From contig NZ_JACKZA010000006.1 of NCBI RefSeq assembly GCF_015100155.1, positions 1 through 64,000 on the forward strand: a stretch of 64,000 nt of DNA, given 5' to 3'. Of the stretch, positions 1 to 8,591 are shown in pieces. A program made the translations under genes and the position numbers. Positions within the stretch are counted from its first letter, which is position 1. Every line of letters starts with the position of its first letter. The notes under the pieces were generated by a model that searched no databases, was not told where the DNA came from, and saw only the letters and a list, made by a program, of their open reading frames with translations. The DNA is from Acidithiobacillus sp. HP-2. GTDB taxonomy: Bacteria > Pseudomonadota > Gammaproteobacteria > Acidithiobacillales > Acidithiobacillaceae.

Positions 1-484
1 AGACAGCCCAGAGGGCGTTCAATTTTTTTCGCAAGATCAGCAGCGCAGCCGCCTCGGCTAAGGCCTTGTCTTTGCGACGCAGTTCCCGCTCCAACTCACG
101 AATCCGTTTCTGGTCTGCACGACCTTGCGCACCCGCTGTCTGTTTCTGTTGGGTGGCGGTCTGCTGCCCAACGATACAGGCATGTTTCCACCCTTTTACC
201 TGGTCTGGATACAGCCCTTTCTCCCGGCAATATGCGCTCAACTCCACCTCGGACAGCAGTGCCGTTTCCACCACCGCTGCCAACTTGGACTCGGCAGACC
301 AACACTCTGCGGTCTTCTTGGTCACTGCACTCATCGTCCCACTCGCTATCGCCTGCTTACGCCAATGGTACAGCGTCACATCAGAAATCCCTTCCTGTTT
401 GGCCAGTTCTGGCACAGATAAACTGGTGGGCGGTAACATCTTCTGCAATACAGCGGCCTTACGTTCTGCTGAATAACTCTTCAT
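1..484 (-). CDS. IS3-type transposase OrfA (partial)
   Basis: The frame opens with ATG at 484-482 and stays open for 161 codons to the window edge. The N-terminus (MKSYSAERKAAVLQKM, then LSVPELAKQEGISDVTLYHW at about residues 22-41) is a helix-turn-helix like those of IS3-family OrfA proteins. A second similar unit follows (about residues 62-95), and a basic coiled segment (KRIRELERELRRKDKAL, about residues 124-140) resembles the leucine-zipper end of OrfA. Near the edge the codons CGA AAA AAA form an A7 run in the frame expected for programmed -1 frameshifting into OrfB. OrfB with the DDE catalytic domain would lie further left, outside the window. Confidence 0.75.
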   Translation of the reverse strand, partial: MKSYSAERKAAVLQKMLPPTSLSVPELAKQEGISDVTLYHWRKQAIASGTMSAVTKKTAECWSAESKLAAVVETALLSEVELSAYCREKGLYPDQVKGWKHACIVGQQTATQQKQTAGAQGRADQKRIRELERELRRKDKALAEAAALLILRKKLNALWAV

Positions 485-554
485 CTCGATAATCCACTTT
501 CCGCCCCCACCCTACACCTGACTCCATTTCAGAGAGGCGACAACTACCCTGACA
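1..554 (-). mobile_element. IS3-type insertion sequence, 5' part, cut by window edge
   Basis: The transposase reading frame runs leftward off the window. The right boundary is placed at about 554, where the + strand reads CCCTGACA; read from the element it would begin TGTCAGGG, which fits the TG...CA ends usual for this family. The hsdM-like sequence starts within ten bases of that point. The boundary is inferred, because the second terminal repeat and the target duplication lie outside the window. Confidence 0.6.
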
Positions 555-562
555 CCGGGGGC

Positions 563-1879
563 ATGGAGGCGGAGTTGGAAGGCCGTCCCTACACCTTCAT
601 TTTGGAGGATGCCTTCCGCTGGGAGCATTGGGCGGCGCCCAAAACGGCAGATGGCAGGATGGACCACCACAAGGCCTTGTCCGGGGACGACCTCCGGGAT
701 TTTGTGAATATCCGACTGTTTCCATATCTGTCAGGCTTCAAGCGCCGCGCTACTGGCTCCAACACCATCGAGTACAAGATCGGTGAAATCTTCAGTGAAA
801 TCAAAAATAAGATTCAAAGTGGCTACAACCTGCGGGAGATCGTGGAGATCATTGATGGTCTGCGTTTCCGGTCCCAGACGGAGAAGCATGAGCTCTCCCA
901 CCTGTATGAAGCCAAGATCAAGAACATGGGGAATGCCGGTCGTAACGGCGGCGAATATTACACGCCCCGCCCCCTGATTCGGGCGATTGTGCAGGTGGTG
1001 GCGCCCAAAGTCGGCGAGAAGATTTACGACGGCGCGGTGGGCTCGGCGGGCTTTCTCTGTGAGGCCTTCGACTATCTTAAGGCCCAGCCGGGACTGACCA
1101 CCGGCGACATGCAGACGCTGCAGGAGCGTACCTTCTACGGCAAAGAGAAAAAGAGTCTGGCCTACGTCATCGCCATCATGAACATGATTCTACATGGCAT
1201 CGATGCGCCGAACATCGTCCATACCAACACCCTGGCCGAGAATCTCATGGATATCCAGCCGAAAGACCGGGTAGATGTGGTGTTGGCCAATCCGCCCTTC
1301 GGCGGCAAGGAACGCAAGGAGGTTCAGCAGAACTTCCCCATCAAGACCGGCGAGACAGCCTTTTTATTCCTGCAGCACTTTATCCGCATGCTGAAAGCGG
1401 GTGGCCGGGGCGGCGTGGTCATTAAAAACACCTTCCTGAGCAATACGGATAACGCCTCGGTCAGTCTGCGCAAACTGCTACTGGAAGACTGTAACCTGCA
1501 TACCGTCTTGGATCTGCCGGGCGGGACTTTTCAGGGGGCGGGAGTAAAAACCGTGGTGCTGTTCTTTGACAAGGGCGCGCCGACCCGAAAGGTCTGGTAC
1601 TACCAGCTGAACCCCGGACGAAACATGGGGAAGACGAACCCCCTCAATGACAACGATCTGGCGGAGTTTATCGCACTGCAGAAGACCAAGGTCGACTCGC
1701 CGCAGTCATGGTCGGTAGATGTGTCCGGAATCGACACCCGTACCTATGACCTGTCGGTCAAAAATCCCAATGGCGGTGATGAAAAGGTGCTGCGTAGCCC
1801 GGAAGAAATACTGGATGAGATTGCCGCACTGGATGCCGAGAGTGCTGAGGTGCTGGCGGCTATTCGGGGGCTGTTGTGA
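563..1879 (+). CDS. hsdM: Type I restriction-modification methyltransferase HsdM, N-terminally truncated
   Basis: N6-adenine methyltransferase subunit of a type I restriction-modification complex; with HsdS it methylates the recognition sequence. The catalytic core is intact in 438 residues: the SAM-binding motif I variant DGAVGSAGF (about 156-164) and motif IV NPPF (243-246). Close relatives carry some 45-50 further residues before the EAELEG segment that is residue 2-7 here, and this start lies nine bases from the inferred end of an insertion sequence. The N-terminal helical domain is therefore clipped, and no ribosome site is seen before the ATG, so expression and activity are doubtful. 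The stop overlaps the hsdS start by four bases (GTGA). Confidence 0.85.
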   Translation: MEAELEGRPYTFILEDAFRWEHWAAPKTADGRMDHHKALSGDDLRDFVNIRLFPYLSGFKRRATGSNTIEYKIGEIFSEIKNKIQSGYNLREIVEIIDGLRFRSQTEKHELSHLYEAKIKNMGNAGRNGGEYYTPRPLIRAIVQVVAPKVGEKIYDGAVGSAGFLCEAFDYLKAQPGLTTGDMQTLQERTFYGKEKKSLAYVIAIMNMILHGIDAPNIVHTNTLAENLMDIQPKDRVDVVLANPPFGGKERKEVQQNFPIKTGETAFLFLQHFIRMLKAGGRGGVVIKNTFLSNTDNASVSLRKLLLEDCNLHTVLDLPGGTFQGAGVKTVVLFFDKGAPTRKVWYYQLNPGRNMGKTNPLNDNDLAEFIALQKTKVDSPQSWSVDVSGIDTRTYDLSVKNPNGGDEKVLRSPEEILDEIAALDAESAEVLAAIRGLL

Positions 1880-3078
1880 GGGATGGGTGGGACGTTAAGC
1901 CCCTTAAAGAGGTGTGCCTTATAAAACCACCGAAGTCAGAGGCTCGCAAGGGCCAGAATGCCGATTTTTTTGTATCGTTCGCACCTATGGAAACCTTAGG
2001 GATAGATCAGAAGTATCTGATCACTAACCAGACTAGAACCATGAGTGACGTGATAGGAAGCTATACCTATTTTACTAATGGCGATGTTTTACTAGCCAAA
2101 ATTACGCCTTGTTTTGAGAATGGAAAACTGGGTATCGCATCAGATTTAATTAATAATATCGGGTTTGGTTCCAGTGAATACATTGTGTTTCGAGCAAACG
2201 AACAGCTTGATGCCGAATGGCTATATTATTACCTGTCACGGCAATCGTTCCGAAACGAAGGTGCTAGCAGAATGGCCGGAGCTGTAGGCCATAAGCGAAT
2301 CACAAAGGACTTTATTGAAGATTATCCTATTCCGATTCCACCCCTCCCCGAACAGCGCCGCATCGTCGCCATCCTCGACGAAGCCTTTGAAGGCATAGCA
2401 ACCGCAAAAGCGAACGCCGAGAAGAATCTCCAGAATGCCCGTGAGATCTTTGAGAGCCATCTGAATGCGGTGTTTTCGCAGCGGGGTGAAGGGTGGGTGG
2501 AGAAGCGGCTGGATGAAGTCGGTAAGACTCAAACCGGTTCTACACCAAAGGCATCTGAGCCCGAAAACCTGGGTAAACATATTCCCTTCGTGAAACCAGG
2601 TGACTTTAAGCCTGATGGCTCTATTACCTACGATAACGAAGGGTTAAGTCAGAATGGAGCGGCAAAAGCACGATTGGTTATGGCACCATCAGCAATCATG
2701 GTATGCATTGGAGCAACCATTGGCAAATCCGCGTATGCAAACAGGATAATTGCAACTAATCAACAGATTAACTCATTAACTCCAGCGACTGGAATATCTG
2801 CTAAAATGGTCTACTACCAGATGATCACTGTAGACTTCCAGCGCCGCGTTCATGAAAATGCTGGACAAGCGACCCTTCCCATTATCAACAAGTCGAAGTG
2901 GAGTTCCCTTTCCATATTCATTCCCCCGACCGTTGAGGAGCAGAACCATATTGTTGCTCGTCTCGATAATTTACATGAAGAAACTCAACACCTCGAATCC
3001 CTCTACCAACACAAACTTGCCGCCCTCGACGAACTAAAACAATCCCTCCTACACCAAGCCTTCAACGGCGACCTATAG
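1876..3078 (+). CDS. hsdS: Type I restriction-modification specificity subunit HsdS
   Basis: DNA-recognition subunit that directs the HsdM/HsdR complex to a bipartite target. At 400 residues it shows the usual architecture: a first target recognition domain (about 1-150), a conserved helical spacer after IPIPPLPEQRRIVAILD (about 151-167), a second recognition domain (about 205-350) with the typical TGSTPK opening, then a second helical repeat containing EEQNHIVARLD and ending LLHQAFNGDL. Both domains look complete. The GTG start overlaps the hsdM stop, implying translational coupling. hsdR begins nine bases after the stop. The first recognition domain (about 1,880-2,330) is visibly more AT-rich than its flanks, as is common for exchanged HsdS domains. 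Confidence 0.93.
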   Translation: MRDGWDVKPLKEVCLIKPPKSEARKGQNADFFVSFAPMETLGIDQKYLITNQTRTMSDVIGSYTYFTNGDVLLAKITPCFENGKLGIASDLINNIGFGSSEYIVFRANEQLDAEWLYYYLSRQSFRNEGASRMAGAVGHKRITKDFIEDYPIPIPPLPEQRRIVAILDEAFEGIATAKANAEKNLQNAREIFESHLNAVFSQRGEGWVEKRLDEVGKTQTGSTPKASEPENLGKHIPFVKPGDFKPDGSITYDNEGLSQNGAAKARLVMAPSAIMVCIGATIGKSAYANRIIATNQQINSLTPATGISAKMVYYQMITVDFQRRVHENAGQATLPIINKSKWSSLSIFIPPTVEEQNHIVARLDNLHEETQHLESLYQHKLAALDELKQSLLHQAFNGDL

Positions 3079-3087
3079 GACTCCGCC

Positions 3088-5385
3088 ATGAATGAAGCCG
3101 ACACCCGCGCCCAACTGGTAGATCCCGCCCTCAAGGCCGCTGGCTGGGGTGTGGTGGAAGGCAGCCGGGTACTGCGGGAGTACCGGATCACACAGGGACG
3201 ACTGCAGGGCGCCGGGCAACGCGGCAAGCCGGAAATTGCCGACTACGTGCTGGAGTACCGCAACGAGAAGCTCGCCATCGTCGAAGCCAAGCGCCGCGAT
3301 CTGCCCCATACCGAAGGAGTGATGCAGGCTAAGCAATACGCCCTGAAGATGGCCATACGCTTCACCTATGCCACCAACGGAACATCCATCTATGGGATGG
3401 ATATGGAAACGGGTAGCGAGGGCGACATCACCCGCTATCCCACCCCCGAAGAACTCTGGAATCAAACCCATGCCGTAGAAAATGCCTGGCGGGATCGTTT
3501 TGCCGCCATTCCGTTTGAAAGTGTCGGCGGATCATTCCAACCCCGCTACTATCAGGAGACCGCCGTACAGCGCGTCCTGGAAGCCATTGCGCAGGGACAG
3601 GAGCGCATCCTCCTGACGTTGGCCACCGGCACCGGCAAAACCTTCATCGCCTTCCAGATCGCCTGGAAGCTTTTTCAGGCCCGCTGGAACCTCTCCCGCG
3701 AACCCAGCCGCAGGCCACGTATTCTTTTTCTTGCGGACAGGAATATCCTCGCCAATCAGGCTTTCAATGCCTTTAACGCTTTTCCCGAAGATGCCCTGGT
3801 GCGGATTGCTCCTGAGGATATCCGCAAGAAAGGCCGCGTCCCTACCAACGGCAGTATCTTTTTCAGCATCTTCCAGACCTTCATGAGTGGCCCCGGTGAG
3901 ACACCGTACTTCGGGGATTATCCGCCGGACTTTTTCGACTTCATCGTGGTGGATGAATGTCATCGGGGCGGCGCCAAGGACGAAAGCAGCTGGCGCGGCA
4001 TCCTCGAATACTTTGCGCCTGCGGTACAGTTGGGCCTCACCGCCACCCCCAAGCGCAACGACAACGTGGACACCTATGCGTACTTTGGCGCGCCGGTCTA
4101 TATCTACAGCCTCAAGGACGGCATCAATGACGGTTTCCTGACCCCTTTCAAGGTCAAGCAATTCGCCACCACCATCGACGAATACATATACACCCCCGAT
4201 GATGCTCTCCTCGAAGGCGAAATCCAGCGCGGCAAGACCTATCTGGAAAAAGACTTCAATCGCAAAATCGTCATCCTCGAGCGCGAACGCTATCGGGTAA
4301 AGCTCTTCATGAGCCACATCGATCAGCGTGAGAAGACCTTGGTGTTCTGCGCTAATCAGGAACACGCCGCCCTGGTGCGGGACATCATCAATCAGGAGAA
4401 GACCAGCACCGATCCCCTCTACTGTGTCCGCGTCACGGCCAATGACGGCAGCATGGGCGATCAGTATCTGAAAGACTTCCAGGACAACGAAAAGAATATC
4501 CCCACCATCCTGACTACCAGCCAAAAGCTGAGCACCGGCGTCGATGCCCGAAACATTCGCAATATTGTTCTGCTTCGCCAAATCAACAGCATGATCGAAT
4601 TCAAACAGATTATCGGTCGGGGCACCCGGCTGTATGAGGGGAAGGACTTTTTCACTGTCTATGACTTCGTGAAAGCGCATCATCATTTTGGTGATCCGGA
4701 ATGGGATGGCGAGCCGCTGGAGCCGGAACCTACAGGGGGAAGCGGCGAAGTGCGGGAACCCCGGCTACCCCTACCGCCGACCGAGCGGCCCGTCAAAATC
4801 CGGGTGAAGCTGCGGGACGGAAAGGAGCGCAGCATTCAAAGTATATCTTCCACCATCTATTTCGGACCCGATGGCAATCCCGTTACGGCAGCGCAGTTTC
4901 TGGAAGGGCTCTTTGGCACACTGCCAGAGTTCTTCAAGGATGAGGACGCGCTTCGCCAGATATGGAGCGATCCTGAGACGCGGAAGAGCTTTCTGCAGGG
5001 ACTGGCCGAGAAGGGCTACAACCGGGAACTGATCATGGAGATGCAGCAAATCATCGACGCGCAGAATAGTGATCTCTATGACGTGCTGGCCTATGTGGCT
5101 TTTGCCTTGCAACCGGTTCCCAGGACAGAGCGGGCTGAACACGCCAAGCAGAGTATGGGCCACCAGTTCACCGACAAACAGCGGGCCTTTCTGGACTTTG
5201 TTTTGGCGCAATACGTGAAAGTGGGAGATGCGGAACTGGATACCGAAAAGCTATCGCTCCTACTCCGGCTGAAGTACAACAACGCTATCGCCGATGCGTT
5301 TGCGGAACTGGGCACCCCAGTACAGGTAAGGGAAGTGTTCAGCGGGTTTCAGCGGTATTTGTATGATGCACGGCAAAGGGAATAA
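3088..5385 (+). CDS. hsdR: Type I restriction endonuclease subunit HsdR
   Basis: Motor and nuclease subunit that translocates and cuts unmodified DNA. The 765 residues carry a PD-(D/E)XK-like nuclease at the N-terminus (Asp52 and EAK at 66-68), a superfamily 2 helicase with Walker A ATGTGKT (179-185), DECH box (289-292) and the TATPKR motif (318-323), then helicase lobe 2 with IIGRGTR, and a C-terminal domain of the EcoEI type. Length and motif order suit that family and no frameshift is visible. It is the third gene of the hsdMSR operon, nine bases after hsdS. With hsdM truncated, an active endonuclease would be dangerous, so either the truncated methylase still works or the system is silent. 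Confidence 0.93.
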   Translation: MNEADTRAQLVDPALKAAGWGVVEGSRVLREYRITQGRLQGAGQRGKPEIADYVLEYRNEKLAIVEAKRRDLPHTEGVMQAKQYALKMAIRFTYATNGTSIYGMDMETGSEGDITRYPTPEELWNQTHAVENAWRDRFAAIPFESVGGSFQPRYYQETAVQRVLEAIAQGQERILLTLATGTGKTFIAFQIAWKLFQARWNLSREPSRRPRILFLADRNILANQAFNAFNAFPEDALVRIAPEDIRKKGRVPTNGSIFFSIFQTFMSGPGETPYFGDYPPDFFDFIVVDECHRGGAKDESSWRGILEYFAPAVQLGLTATPKRNDNVDTYAYFGAPVYIYSLKDGINDGFLTPFKVKQFATTIDEYIYTPDDALLEGEIQRGKTYLEKDFNRKIVILERERYRVKLFMSHIDQREKTLVFCANQEHAALVRDIINQEKTSTDPLYCVRVTANDGSMGDQYLKDFQDNEKNIPTILTTSQKLSTGVDARNIRNIVLLRQINSMIEFKQIIGRGTRLYEGKDFFTVYDFVKAHHHFGDPEWDGEPLEPEPTGGSGEVREPRLPLPPTERPVKIRVKLRDGKERSIQSISSTIYFGPDGNPVTAAQFLEGLFGTLPEFFKDEDALRQIWSDPETRKSFLQGLAEKGYNRELIMEMQQIIDAQNSDLYDVLAYVAFALQPVPRTERAEHAKQSMGHQFTDKQRAFLDFVLAQYVKVGDAELDTEKLSLLLRLKYNNAIADAFAELGTPVQVREVFSGFQRYLYDARQRE

Positions 5386-5387
5386 AG

Positions 5388-5661
5388 ATGAGCGTAACAG
5401 ACAAGAAATGGCGTGCTGCCATAGATGAGGTATTGGCGGAATCATCTATGCCGTTACACTACACTGGGCGCTACTCCAGCGGCTACTGTGAACGCTGTTT
5501 ACCACGAGACCGGTAGTATTGGGGTTATGCCAGCATCATATCCAGCGGAAAAGCTGATTCCTGCATTGGAAGCAATACTTATTGAGGCCCGGAACCATGG
5601 CAAAATCGAAAGCGGGGGGATGATCTCGCGGCGGTGGAATATAACCAGAAGACTGACCTAG
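5388..5661 (+). pseudogene. Broken HARE-HTH domain gene
   Basis: An ATG three bases after the hsdR stop opens a frame reading SVTDKKWRAAIDEVLAES then PLHYT, the start of a HARE-HTH domain. The frame then runs to a TAG at 5514-5516. The expected continuation (LGATPAATVNAVYHET) sits in the +1 frame from about 5461 and runs to 5661. About a dozen residues that normally separate PLHY from the GxTP..TVN segment are missing, so a deletion with frameshift is the simplest reading. HARE-HTH domains are known as winged-helix modules associated with restriction enzymes and DNA-directed systems. Placement right behind hsdR suggests a former accessory subunit of this operon. Confidence 0.6.
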
Positions 5662-5938
5662 ATATTGACAAGAGAAAGGCTAAAGCCCTCATCGATATGA
5701 TATAATACGAGCACAGGAGATCAGCAACATAACTTGTTAAGAAAGTGGACTGCTGTTCCAGATTATGATTATCAGACCACTGGGGTAGTATCATTCAGAG
5801 TGAATTTCAGGTTTAGACTGTAAGCAGTCGTTCGTATCACGAGGATTGCCAGCCACAACCATTTCTTCAACTGCCTACTGATATTTGCTCAGTAGCAGCG
5901 TAGTATTCATTACATAATACCGTATCAGGATCTGGGAG

Positions 5939-7165
5939 ATGCATTCAAACAAGTCATATTTTGCTTATGTAGATTCAATTGAACACACGCGGGAAGGCAT
6001 TTCTATACGTTTCGATGCGATACCCACAAAGAGCCTAGAACGACTTCACCAAGCCGACACCTTTGAAACCCGTGCTGAACAATTGGAGCCTGTGATTTTG
6101 GAGGCCCATGACTCCTCAAAAAATACGCGCAACCTTCGTGTGGATCATTGGTGCCGATTTAATATCGCTACTGTGTCTAGTCTTGGGAGCTTGGCGACAC
6201 AACGGTATCGCTCCCCAAGCGATGACGAAAACATAGAAGAGGTTTTCATTGAGAATATAGAGCCTCTGGATGGAAGAGGAAGGGTAAGCCGCAGTCTCAG
6301 GCAGATAGTATCACTCGATGGCTTGCAAGATGCCACGCAAGATACCATTGAAGAATTATTGAATCATCTAATCCCCAAACAAAAAGATAACTACCTAGCG
6401 GTTTATAATGTTGGCCAAGGGGCATGTTTGGCGGTTCTTACGAATAGCCTTCAGCCTGCCCTCTATTTCGATCTAGGCGGTGGATGTGGAACAAATGCTG
6501 GGACATATCCCGCCAACTTTCAGCCCTGCTTTACTCTCAATCCACCGGTTGTGCTTTCCCATTGGGATATGGACCATTGGATCTCAGGCGACAGGCACCA
6601 AAGTGCTCAACAGTTGCCGTGGATTGTTCCTCGGCAAGCGCTTGGACCGTCTCACATGAGATTTGCACAGAAACTCCAATCGCACGGGTCGTTGAATATC
6701 TGGCCGAACAACTTAACGTCAGTAATTACACCTTTTGGTGAAATTCACAAATTGCCTAACACCTTGGATCGGAACAACTCTGGACTTGTCTTTGTAGCGA
6801 AGGTAGGTCCCCATAATGATAAGGTCCATGTCCTTTGTCCAGGTGATGCGAAGTATGTGAAGCTTATTCCTCAAATATCATTGCCGCACAGCCTTGGCGG
6901 TCTGATTGCCACTCACCACGGAGGATTGTATCGAAGAGACATTCCTCCTCAGGCAAGTACAAATCCGCATTATATAGCCTACTCTTATGGTCAGGGCAAT
7001 TCCTACCGTCATCCTCACCATCAAACGGTAAACAAGCACCTAACCGCAGGTTGGACAACAAGGCGTGACTCGATAAGTGGGGATCAGACAATACCAATCC
7101 TTGGTACTCTTCCTGGAATGCCTTTATGTAGTGGGGGTAGATGCTCACTGACCATAGTTCAGTAG
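5939..7165 (+). CDS. Metallo-beta-lactamase-fold protein with ComEC-like catalytic domain
   Basis: The 408-residue protein has an unrecognised N-terminal part (1-150) and a metallo-beta-lactamase-fold domain like that of ComEC/Rec2. Visible motifs are YNVGQGACLAV (156-166), the metal-binding SHWDMDHW (207-214; His208, Asp210, Asp212, His213), GD (302-303), ATHHGG (324-329) and SYGQGNSYRHPH (349-360), in the order expected of that domain. No membrane segment is seen, so it is probably a cytoplasmic hydrolase acting on nucleic acid or a nucleotide, though no substrate can be read from the sequence. It lies between a restriction operon and a convergent TIR gene, which makes a defence role plausible but unproven. 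Confidence 0.7.
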   Translation: MHSNKSYFAYVDSIEHTREGISIRFDAIPTKSLERLHQADTFETRAEQLEPVILEAHDSSKNTRNLRVDHWCRFNIATVSSLGSLATQRYRSPSDDENIEEVFIENIEPLDGRGRVSRSLRQIVSLDGLQDATQDTIEELLNHLIPKQKDNYLAVYNVGQGACLAVLTNSLQPALYFDLGGGCGTNAGTYPANFQPCFTLNPPVVLSHWDMDHWISGDRHQSAQQLPWIVPRQALGPSHMRFAQKLQSHGSLNIWPNNLTSVITPFGEIHKLPNTLDRNNSGLVFVAKVGPHNDKVHVLCPGDAKYVKLIPQISLPHSLGGLIATHHGGLYRRDIPPQASTNPHYIAYSYGQGNSYRHPHHQTVNKHLTAGWTTRRDSISGDQTIPILGTLPGMPLCSGGRCSLTIVQ

Positions 7166-7325
7166 AAGGCGCAAGATATTTGTAAGTAGTTCGTTGTCGG
7201 ATTAGACTGGAATCATTCATTTATTACCGAGGATCAATTGACAGCTTCCGGCACTAAGGTTTGGTAATTCTAAAGCTTTTCTGTGCTCGAAGTCCTGTCT
7301 ATCAGAGTTTTAATTTCAACTCCAA

Positions 7326-8417
7326 CTAAAACGGTAACTCATTTTCGGCGGAAGGCATGATTTCAATTATTTCCCTATCTTTAAACTCTAGTTTCTTGCC
7401 GGTGGCACATTCAAGATACCTTTTAAACCAATTACCCCGATTATGAATACCGCCACAGGTGTAAAGCTGGTGATTGCTGGCGTAGCCTTCCTTGATCCGC
7501 TCGAATTCTTTGTCAGTTAGTCGATCAGCAGTATTAGTCAATCGCTCCAGTCGATCCATGGTTTCAATATAGTTGGGCGACGAAATAAAAGATTCAATCA
7601 GAATTTCCTTCAGGCGCCCTTCTTGTCCAATTTCATTTATCAACGCACGATGGATCTTCGGGGCCACGGTAACAACTTTATCATAAGGCACTTTCAACGC
7701 CTGTTTTGATCCAATAAAGCCACAAGGGTCAGTGGTCCCGACCTTTACGCAAATAATAGGAATTCCTTTTCCTAAGGCAAATCCGATCTCCTGATTTGTC
7801 CATTCGCTTTCGTGGAAGTCATCCGTCAGAAGTACCACCATAACCTCCATTGTGATCAAAGCATTCAGTATCTCCTTCTCCCATTCACGCATGGGTTTTA
7901 TTGCGTCGTGTGCGACGAACGAAGAAACGCCAAAAGGCGCAAGTGCTTCTGCGAGCTCATGCGCCACGCCTTTATGCTTATCACGATGACTTAAGAAGAT
8001 GCGAAGACTATTAGTTTTCCATAGGCCAGTTCGTTCAGGAACGATCTGCGGCTTCCCAGTTAAATTAATAGATGCCTGAAATTGCGGATCCAATTCGTCC
8101 GCACTCTTTACGTAAACGGCGCGGACATATTCGTTCTCTACTTCAGGTATCGCCTTGTTTAAATCGTCTCTCAGTCGCTCGAACACAGAGGCTTGTTTGT
8201 CTAAGTCTACGAGATCCATAATGTCTTCTGGGACAAACAAAAACACGTCATGGCCGATAGTTCCACCATTCCAGTTATCATACCCAGTGCATTGTTCTAC
8301 GTGCACCCGACCGAAATCAATAATACTTGCAAGCGCAGGATCTCCTTTAATCTGGTAAAGTCGGCGTAATCGCCTCAGCGCGGGCGGAATTTTAGGTATT
8401 AGCGCATTTTCGTTCAT
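7326..8417 (-). CDS. TIR-domain protein, probable defence effector
   Basis: From the ATG at 8417 the protein has 363 residues (MNENALIPKIPP...). An N-terminal domain of about 135 residues is unrecognised. A TIR domain follows at about 137-245: RIFLSHRD strand, a central VMVVLLTDDF strand and SEWTNQEIGFALGKG, where the Glu of WTNQE matches the catalytic glutamate of NAD-cleaving TIR enzymes. A C-terminal region of about 90 residues with CGG...RGNWF is unrecognised. The frame is open up to 8612, but that extension enters an IS66 end at 8592, so it cannot be the native start; 8531 is the other candidate. TIR proteins in bacteria are widely abortive-infection NADases or signal makers, and the neighbourhood supports this. 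Confidence 0.75.
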   Translation of the reverse strand: MNENALIPKIPPALRRLRRLYQIKGDPALASIIDFGRVHVEQCTGYDNWNGGTIGHDVFLFVPEDIMDLVDLDKQASVFERLRDDLNKAIPEVENEYVRAVYVKSADELDPQFQASINLTGKPQIVPERTGLWKTNSLRIFLSHRDKHKGVAHELAEALAPFGVSSFVAHDAIKPMREWEKEILNALITMEVMVVLLTDDFHESEWTNQEIGFALGKGIPIICVKVGTTDPCGFIGSKQALKVPYDKVVTVAPKIHRALINEIGQEGRLKEILIESFISSPNYIETMDRLERLTNTADRLTDKEFERIKEGYASNHQLYTCGGIHNRGNWFKRYLECATGKKLEFKDREIIEIMPSAENELPF

Positions 8418-8591
8418 AACTGTATTTACCACCTTAGCGGGCCGTGTATCCATTCCCTGTATGCATTCAAGATACGAAATCATGCGATCCGACAATCCGA
8501 CGGCTGCCTGCACTTGACCGATATTATTCATTCCCAAGCCGAACGGGAAGGGTCGCTTCCTCTGCCATGCCGCCGTTGAGCCCTGATGGTC

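Noticed and set aside
66-476. Rightward 136-codon frame at the left edge
   Set aside because: It is antisense to the IS3-type transposase, whose HTH and leucine-zipper features are clear on the minus strand.
3532-4686. 384-codon leftward frame inside hsdR
   Set aside because: It is antisense to the helicase core of hsdR; the product lacks any recognisable domain and hsdR is unambiguous.
5665-5706. TTGACA and TATAAT before the metallo-beta-lactamase-fold gene
   Set aside because: The two boxes are 30 bases apart, far beyond a usable spacer, and lie more than 230 bases before the gene.
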